This document shows positions 59,080-64,000 of a stretch of DNA of 64,000 nucleotides, in pieces (position 1 is the stretch's first letter; each line of letters opens with the position of its first letter). The stretch comes from Micromonospora_E sp048060115 (GTDB lineage: Bacteria; Actinomycetota; Actinomycetes; Mycobacteriales; Micromonosporaceae), in assembly GCF_048060115.1 (NCBI RefSeq), contig NZ_JBHMIM010000008.1:62001-126000 (forward strand). Direction: 5' to 3'. The translations under genes and the position numbers were made by a program. A model generated the notes under the pieces. That model did not search any database, was not told the DNA's origin, and saw nothing but the letters and a program-made list of their open reading frames with translations.

Positions 59080-60183
59080 ATGGCCGAACCCTCGATCACG
59101 TACGACAGACACGAACTCCGCCGGAAACTGGCCGAGATTCAGGGCTACTTCGCCGAGCTGCGCTACATCGACACCGGGCTCGCCTACCTGGAGGGCAAGA
59201 AGTCCAGCTGGTGGCACAACACCCCGGTCGGCCCCGGCATCGCCTACGTCCAGGCGCGGTTCGGCACCACGTTCCCCTTCGAGAAGACCTACACCGTGCC
59301 GATCGACTACCTCAACCTGCCCTGGCAGAACCCACGACAGGAAGAGATCGACGAAGTCACCGGCCACCTCCAGACGCTGGCCAAGGAAGCGACCACCTGG
59401 GCGGCCACCGAGATCGAGGCCCTCACCAGCCGGATCCAGCCCTTCACCTGGCCGGTCGGCTCGACGTACGAGAGCCAGTGCATAGAGCCGGTCCTGGGTG
59501 CCCGCATGACCCTGCACGATGAGATCAGCCACGACTTCGGCAAACTGCGCCACAGCATAGGCAACTGGGAAGGCGACGCCGCAGAAACCTTTGCCAGCAA
59601 GTTCTACCACCCCTTCGAGCAGACCCTGCGGAGCCAGATGCAGCTGCTCCTCGCCCTGGCCGGCGGCATCGCCGCCGCGAAGGCGATCGCCGAGTCCACC
59701 CAGCACAGCCTGATGAACGTCGTGCACTACACCGGCGAGGCGCTGCGCGAACAGCTGCAACTGAGCCAGAGTAGAGCCGAACTGGCCCGGCAGGAAGCGC
59801 TCAAGAACGTCATGGTCATCGCTGGAAGCACCGCCAGCGTCTTCGGCGGGATTCTCGCCGGCGGAGGGCTGTGGGCGATGACCATGCCGACCGTCGCCGC
59901 CGGAATCGGCGTCGCCGCGACCGCCATCCCCGACGGCGGCTGGGCAGCCTTGAACCTCCGAGGATCGACAGCAGCGGACCTACTTTCGTCCATGTCAGAC
60001 GCAGTCAGCTCAGTCATTCGCAATGACCACGCTCAGCACAGAAATCTGAGCGACGACGTCGAGGCAGCTCTCACTCGGGTGAACCGAATCCGCGACGGTA
60101 GCGACGGTGACGACAGCAGACTCATCCCAATGCGGCCCGGCATCGTATCCGGCGTAGACGGTAACGACTTCCGCCTACCCTGA
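59080..60183 (+). CDS. WXG100-like protein with C-terminal hydrophobic region
   Basis: The 367-residue product has a long helical region with LRHSIGNWEGDAAETFASKF near residues 155-175; the W-E-G turn between helices is the WXG100 hallmark. A second helical stretch (EQLQLSQSRAELARQEALKN) leads to a hydrophobic, glycine/alanine-rich segment (VFGGILAGGGLWAMTMPTVA). The C-terminus is polar and has more A and T than neighbouring genes. ATG 59080 follows AGGAGG. Likely a type VII-type substrate or structural partner of the preceding protein; a polymorphic toxin carrier is possible, but no toxin domain is recognised. Confidence 0.65.
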   Translation: MAEPSITYDRHELRRKLAEIQGYFAELRYIDTGLAYLEGKKSSWWHNTPVGPGIAYVQARFGTTFPFEKTYTVPIDYLNLPWQNPRQEEIDEVTGHLQTLAKEATTWAATEIEALTSRIQPFTWPVGSTYESQCIEPVLGARMTLHDEISHDFGKLRHSIGNWEGDAAETFASKFYHPFEQTLRSQMQLLLALAGGIAAAKAIAESTQHSLMNVVHYTGEALREQLQLSQSRAELARQEALKNVMVIAGSTASVFGGILAGGGLWAMTMPTVAAGIGVAATAIPDGGWAALNLRGSTAADLLSSMSDAVSSVIRNDHAQHRNLSDDVEAALTRVNRIRDGSDGDDSRLIPMRPGIVSGVDGNDFRLP

Positions 60184-60214
60184 CCTTGCCCAGGACGGGC
60201 ACTGAAGGAGCATC

Positions 60215-60901
60215 ATGCATCCGCGCACTAGCAGGCTCCGCGTCGCCATCGCTGCGGTCGCTGCGGCCATCATCACCGGCGGCTGCGGTGCCAGCGACCC
60301 GACCCCACGGCCGACTGCGGGACCACGGTACGAACAGATCCCCAAAGATATCTGCAGTAGCCTCCGACTCAGCGCCCTATTCGAAGAGTTCAACCTAAGC
60401 ATACCAACCTACTATGAACCGGAGTCGGACTACCGCACCGAGCGGGATCACTGGTACGAGCTTTGCACCTTCGTTGCCCAAGGGCGAGATGGACGTCTCG
60501 CCACAGAAATCGGAGACTTCCAGCCAGACGGCGCAATAGAAGTACAGATTTACCACGATGTCACCGGGGCAGTGGAAGCGTATGACCAACACGCTAGCAA
60601 CTATCTCGACTCACGTCCGGCGAACGCAGCCGGGACCACCGCCACTGATCTAACCGGGTGGTGGGGAGACAGCGGGAAATCGCTTCAGAGTGTCCGGATA
60701 GCAAATCCAGATCATGTCACGTATGACGCTGTCGCAATACCCGATATTCAGGTCATACACCTCATCCGCCATGACAACCTCGTGATAATGGCGAATGCCG
60801 ACGCGGTAGCGTCCTCGTCGGAAACCGACGAGGCGCTCGCGCTTCTCCATGATCTCACCAGCGCGTTGATCGACGAGGCTGTCTCGCATCTCGACGGCTG
60901 A
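60215..60901 (+). CDS. Hypothetical lipoprotein
   Basis: The 228-residue product has a lipoprotein signal: basic start, hydrophobic AAVAAAIITGGCGAS with the lipobox cysteine near residue 24. The mature part is soluble, with a DUF3558-like feel (CSSLRLSALFEEFNLSIPTY ... YELCTFVAQGRDGRLATEIG), two Cys that could pair, and a C-terminal MANADAVASSSETDEALALL helix. Base composition is visibly less GC-rich than the rest of the window (codons such as ATA, AAA, TAT, CAT). GAAGGAG precedes the ATG. It is probably the last gene of the T7SS-like unit. Confidence 0.7.
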   Translation: MHPRTSRLRVAIAAVAAAIITGGCGASDPTPRPTAGPRYEQIPKDICSSLRLSALFEEFNLSIPTYYEPESDYRTERDHWYELCTFVAQGRDGRLATEIGDFQPDGAIEVQIYHDVTGAVEAYDQHASNYLDSRPANAAGTTATDLTGWWGDSGKSLQSVRIANPDHVTYDAVAIPDIQVIHLIRHDNLVIMANADAVASSSETDEALALLHDLTSALIDEAVSHLDG

Positions 60902-60915
60902 CCGAGAAGGCACAG

Positions 60916-61944
60916 GTGAGCCACACAGGGCGGGCGCGCACGCGGCCGGGCGGCGGTCGGCGTACGGTCTCGCTGGTGAGCGAGGTCGGGGATCGTGGGA
61001 GCGCACCGGGTGTGGTCGCCGAGGCTGCCGTACCGCAGTTGCTGGCTGCGGCGCGGGCGGGTGACGGCGACGCCTTCGGCCGCCTCGTCGGGCCGCTGCG
61101 CGACGAGCTACGGGCGTACTGCTACCGGATGCTGAGCTCGGTACACGATGCGGAGGACGCGGTCCAGGACACCCTGGACCGGGCATGGCGCAGCCTGGAC
61201 CGCTTCGAGGACCGCGGATCGATCCGGCCGTGGCTGTACCGGATCGCGACGAACCGGGCGCTGACCATCATCGAGCGTCGGGGCCGACGCGAACTGCCCA
61301 CCGATCTGAGCCCGCAGGGGGCGCCGCTGGTCGAGACGGCGTGGCTGGGTCCGTACCCGGATCGGTTGATGGGGTGGACGGCGCAGCTGAGCCCGGAGGC
61401 CCAGGTGATCGCCCGGGAAAGGGTCGAGTTGGCGTTCGTCGCCGCGCTGCAGCACCTGTCCGCAGTGCACCGGGCCGTCCTGCTGTTGCGCGACGTGCTC
61501 GGCTACCCCGCCAGCGAGGTCGCCGACCTGCTGGACACGACCGTCGCCGCGCTCGGCGACGCGGCCCAGCAGGAGGTGGCCCGGCGCTACCTGACCGCGT
61601 GGCAGGCCGGTGATGTCGAGACCATCGTGGCGATGCTGACCGAGGACGCCCGCTTCTCGATGCCGCCGCTGACAACCTGGTACGCGGGCCGCGACCAGAT
61701 CCACGGTTTCCTGGTCGACGTGGTGCTGCGACATCGCTGGCGGTTCCTGCCGACCCAGGTGAACGGTCACCTCGCCTTCGGCACGTACCTGTGGGACGAC
61801 GACCGGGCCGCGTACGTCCCGGCAGGTTTGGACGTGCTCACGCTGCGCGGACGGCAGGTGGCCGAGGTGGTCGCCTTCCTCGATGCCGACTTCCCGACCT
61901 TCGGCCTGCCACCCCAGCTGACCGGAGACGACCCCAGGCGATGA
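60916..61944 (+). CDS. ECF sigma factor with SnoaL-like C-terminal domain; shortened sigma-4 region
   Basis: Sigma-2 is clear (LVGPLRDELRAYCYRMLSSV, HDAEDAVQDTLDRAWRSLDR, RPWLYRIATNRALTIIERRG). Sigma-4 starts normally (ALQHLSAVHRAVLLLRDVLG, YPASEVADLLDTTVAAL) but then jumps to GDAAQQEVARRYLTAWQAGD, the beginning of the SnoaL-like domain (AMLTEDARFSMPPLTTWYAG, RDQIHGF). Related SigG/TIGR02960-type factors have roughly 30 more residues here, including the second half of the HTH that contacts the -35 element. The frame is intact, so this looks like an in-frame deletion. GTG 60916 has AGAAGG upstream. Target recognition may be impaired. Confidence 0.8.
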   Translation: MSHTGRARTRPGGGRRTVSLVSEVGDRGSAPGVVAEAAVPQLLAAARAGDGDAFGRLVGPLRDELRAYCYRMLSSVHDAEDAVQDTLDRAWRSLDRFEDRGSIRPWLYRIATNRALTIIERRGRRELPTDLSPQGAPLVETAWLGPYPDRLMGWTAQLSPEAQVIARERVELAFVAALQHLSAVHRAVLLLRDVLGYPASEVADLLDTTVAALGDAAQQEVARRYLTAWQAGDVETIVAMLTEDARFSMPPLTTWYAGRDQIHGFLVDVVLRHRWRFLPTQVNGHLAFGTYLWDDDRAAYVPAGLDVLTLRGRQVAEVVAFLDADFPTFGLPPQLTGDDPRR

Positions 61945-62005
61945 GTTCGCGGCCCGGCCGGGGTTGTAGTCCTGACGGACACCGACCGGAAGGACCGAGC
62001 CGACC

Positions 62006-62878
62006 ATGGCCACCAACGAGGAACAGATCCGTACACTGATCGAACGCTGGGCGGCGGCGGTCCAGCGCGGCGACATCACCACCGTGTTGCAGGACCACGC
62101 CGAGGACATCGTGATGTTCGACGTACCGCCACCGCAGCAGGGCGTACGCGGCATCGACGCCTACCGCGACAGCTGGCCACCGTTCTTCGAATGGCTGGCC
62201 GGCGGCGCAGTGTTCGAGATCGAATCGCTGCAGATCACCGCCGGAGACGATGTCGCCTTCGCGTACGCGCTGCTGCGCTGCGGCACTGAGGAGGGTTTCG
62301 CCGAGAATCCGGACAACCGGCTGCGGCTGACACTCGGCCTACGCAGGCAGGACGGCCGCTGGGTCGTCACCCACGAGCACCACTCCTTCCCGCTCGCCGA
62401 GACCGCCCCACAGGATCCTGCCCCGGATCAGGACGCTGCCACCGCCGAGCAGGAGCTACGCCGGCTCCACCACGACTGGTTCGCCGCCACCGCAGCGAAC
62501 GACCTCGACCGCCTCATGGCCCCGATCGCCGACGACGTCGTCTCGTACGAACACGAGCAACCGTTGCGGTACATCGGCGTCGACGCCGTACGAGCGGTGT
62601 GCAAGGCCGGTCTCGACGCGGCAGGCGACGGCGTCGTCACCTGGACCGTGCCGGACCTGAAGATCGTGGTCGACGGCGATCTCGCGGTCTCCTGGGGGCT
62701 CAACCACGTCCAGTTGAAGCCGGCCGGTGCTGAGGCCTCCGAGAGCTGGTCGCGCGGCACCCGCGTCTTCCAACGCCACGGCGGCGAATGGCGCATGGTC
62801 CACCAGCACGTCTCCTACCCCTACGACCCGGCCACTGGCAACGCCAGGACGGACCTGCACTCCTTGACGACCGCCTAG
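62006..62878 (+). CDS. Tandem SnoaL/NTF2-like protein
   Basis: The 290-residue product contains two NTF2-like (SnoaL/DUF4440) domains: residues 1-130 (IRTLIERWAAAVQRGDITTV, FDVPPPQQGVRGIDAYRDSW, DGRWVVTHEHHSFP) and 150-285 (LRRLHHDWFAATAANDLDRL, VVSYEHEQPLRYIGVDAVRA, GGEWRMVHQHVSYPYDP). Each ends in a W.V.H.H.S pattern. Such proteins bind small hydrophobic ligands or act as isomerases; no specific activity is assignable. It lies 61 bases behind the ECF factor, which itself ends in a SnoaL domain. Its stop overlaps the convergent ABC gene stop in a shared CTAG. Confidence 0.85.
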   Translation: MATNEEQIRTLIERWAAAVQRGDITTVLQDHAEDIVMFDVPPPQQGVRGIDAYRDSWPPFFEWLAGGAVFEIESLQITAGDDVAFAYALLRCGTEEGFAENPDNRLRLTLGLRRQDGRWVVTHEHHSFPLAETAPQDPAPDQDAATAEQELRRLHHDWFAATAANDLDRLMAPIADDVVSYEHEQPLRYIGVDAVRAVCKAGLDAAGDGVVTWTVPDLKIVVDGDLAVSWGLNHVQLKPAGAEASESWSRGTRVFQRHGGEWRMVHQHVSYPYDPATGNARTDLHSLTTA

Positions 62879-64000
62879 TCGGCGGCCCCGGCGAACTGCG
62901 CGTCGTGAAGTTCCCGGTACGCCCCGCCCGCCGCGAGCAGCTCAGCATGACTGCCCTGCTCGACGATCCGGCCGCCGTCGAGCACCAGGATCAGGTGGGC
63001 GTCGCGGATCGTGGAGAGCCGATGGGCGATCACGAAACTGGTCCGGTCGGCACGCAGCGCCGCCATCGCCTGCTGCAACAACACCTCGGTACGGGTGTCG
63101 ACCGAGCTGGTCGCCTCGTCGAGGATCAGCAGCGACGGGTCGGACAGGAAGGCTCGGGCGATGGTGATCAGCTGCTTCTCGCCGGCGCTGACGTTGCTGC
63201 CCTCCTCGTCCAGAACGGTGTCGTAGCCGTCGGGCAGGCTGCGGACGAACCGATCCACGAAGGTGGCCTGCGCGGCCCGCAGGATCTCCGGCTCGCTGGC
63301 GTCCGGATTGCCGTACGCAATGTTGTCCCGGATGGTGCCGCCGAACAGCCAGGTGTCCTGCAGCACCATGCCGACCTGGCCACGCAGGTCGGCCCGGCGC
63401 AACGCGGTGACGTCCACCCCGTCCAGGGTGATCCGACCGGCGTCCAGCTCGTAGAAGCGCAGGATCAGGTTGACCAGGGTGGTCTTGCCGGCCCCGGTGG
63501 GACCGACGATCGCCACCGTCTGGCCCGGCTCGGCCACCAGGGACAGATCCTCGATCAGCGGCTGGTCCGGGGCGTACCGGAAGGACACGGCCTCGAACTC
63601 GACCCGGCCGTGCGGGCGGTCGAGCCGCGCCGCCGGGTCCGGATCCGGGCTCTGCTCGGGCGCGTCCAGCAGGTCGAAGACCCGTTCGGCCGAGGCCACC
63701 CCCGACTGCAGCAGGTTGGCCATCGAGGCGACCTGGGTCAGTGGCTGGGTGAACTGCCGGGAGTACTGGATGAACGCCTGCACGTCGCCGAGGCTCAGCT
63801 GCCCGGAAGTGACCCGCAGCCCGCCGACCACCGCGATGGCGACGTAGCTGAGGTTCCCGATGAACATCATCGACGGCATGATGATGCCCGACACGAACTG
63901 CGCACCGAAGCTGGCCCGGAACAGTTCGTCGTTCTTCGCGGCGAAGGTGGCCTCCACCTCACCCTGACGGCCGAAGACCTTGACCAGTTCGTGGCCGGTG
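62875..64000 (-). CDS. ABC exporter half-transporter, permease-ATPase fusion (5' partial at the window end)
   Basis: The frame is open to the window end (TGHELVKVFGRQGEVEATFA), so the N-terminal TM segments lie outside. Visible are the last TM helices (GIIMPSMMFIGNLSYVAIAV) and a complete ABC ATPase: Walker A VAIVGPTGAGKTTLVNLILR, Q-loop GMVLQDTWLFGGTIRDNIAY, signature NVSAGEKQLITIARAFLSDP, Walker B LLILDEATSSVD and the switch His in VIAHRLSTIRDA. The signature VSAGE replaces the usual LSGGQ, as in several type IV multidrug-like exporters. It probably functions as a heterodimer with a neighbour beyond the window; substrate unknown. Confidence 0.92.
   Translation of the reverse strand, partial: TGHELVKVFGRQGEVEATFAAKNDELFRASFGAQFVSGIIMPSMMFIGNLSYVAIAVVGGLRVTSGQLSLGDVQAFIQYSRQFTQPLTQVASMANLLQSGVASAERVFDLLDAPEQSPDPDPAARLDRPHGRVEFEAVSFRYAPDQPLIEDLSLVAEPGQTVAIVGPTGAGKTTLVNLILRFYELDAGRITLDGVDVTALRRADLRGQVGMVLQDTWLFGGTIRDNIAYGNPDASEPEILRAAQATFVDRFVRSLPDGYDTVLDEEGSNVSAGEKQLITIARAFLSDPSLLILDEATSSVDTRTEVLLQQAMAALRADRTSFVIAHRLSTIRDAHLILVLDGGRIVEQGSHAELLAAGGAYRELHDAQFAGAAD

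Noticed and set aside
1..64000. Prophage, integrative element, tRNA or rRNA genes
   Set aside because: No integrase, phage structural genes, tRNA-like cloverleaf or rRNA segments were recognised on reading both strands; a tRNA scan would be decisive.

Overview
The window is very GC-rich DNA with dense coding on both strands, GTG/TTG starts and many genes overlapping by a few bases. It carries XRE/DUF5753 plus DUF397 pairs, DUF5134, a PucR regulator, S8 secreted proteases and ECF sigma factors with SnoaL tails. This points to a filamentous actinomycete, most likely of the Micromonosporaceae; that placement is inferred from gene content only.

Layout. 1-5.9 kb: a secreted beta-rich protein cut by the window edge, then decayed material (a deleted copy of a gene found again at 15.7-16.3 kb, an IS4-type transposase fragment, a frameshifted and 5'-truncated Lhr-like helicase, a headless XRE/TPR regulator) around an intact Nramp-fold transporter. 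5.9-15.5 kb: a three-gene minus-strand operon resembling a type III Druantia antiphage system (large DruH-like protein, DruE-like helicase with DUF1998) with an added PD-(D/E)XK-type nuclease protein. 15.7-19.6 kb: hypothetical protein, XRE/DUF397 pair, DUF5134 and PepSY membrane proteins. 19.8-30.4 kb: a frameshifted S8 protease, a two-gene operon of unknown envelope-type proteins, and two glycosyltransferase-type genes.

30.4-46.2 kb is a nearly complete purine catabolic regulon. Xanthine dehydrogenase (2Fe-2S/Mo fusion plus FAD subunit, with XdhC and a MobA-like cytidylyltransferase as cofactor helpers) makes urate, and 8-oxoguanine deaminase feeds urate too. Uricase and an OHCU decarboxylase-HIU hydrolase fusion give allantoin. 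Allantoinase and allantoicase give ureidoglycolate and urea, and malate synthase takes up the glyoxylate. A PucR regulator sits between the two divergent parts, and a motif shared by both divergent promoter regions is a likely PucR operator. No canonical ureidoglycolate lyase is present; a CitE-like DUF6986 protein lies in that position.

46.2-64 kb: a WhiA-like protein without its HTH, a membrane chimera of a degenerate NTPase and a periplasmic binding protein, a Tat-exported amidase, an iron-box siderophore-interacting protein, an S8 protease, glutamate dehydrogenase, a type VII secretion-like trio, an ECF sigma factor with a shortened sigma-4 region, a double SnoaL protein and an ABC exporter cut by the window end. 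At 55.3-56.7 kb lies what I consider the most interesting locus: a 29-residue gene ending in an aromatic run, directly followed by a cytochrome P450. It looks like a minimal P450-crosslinked RiPP pathway.
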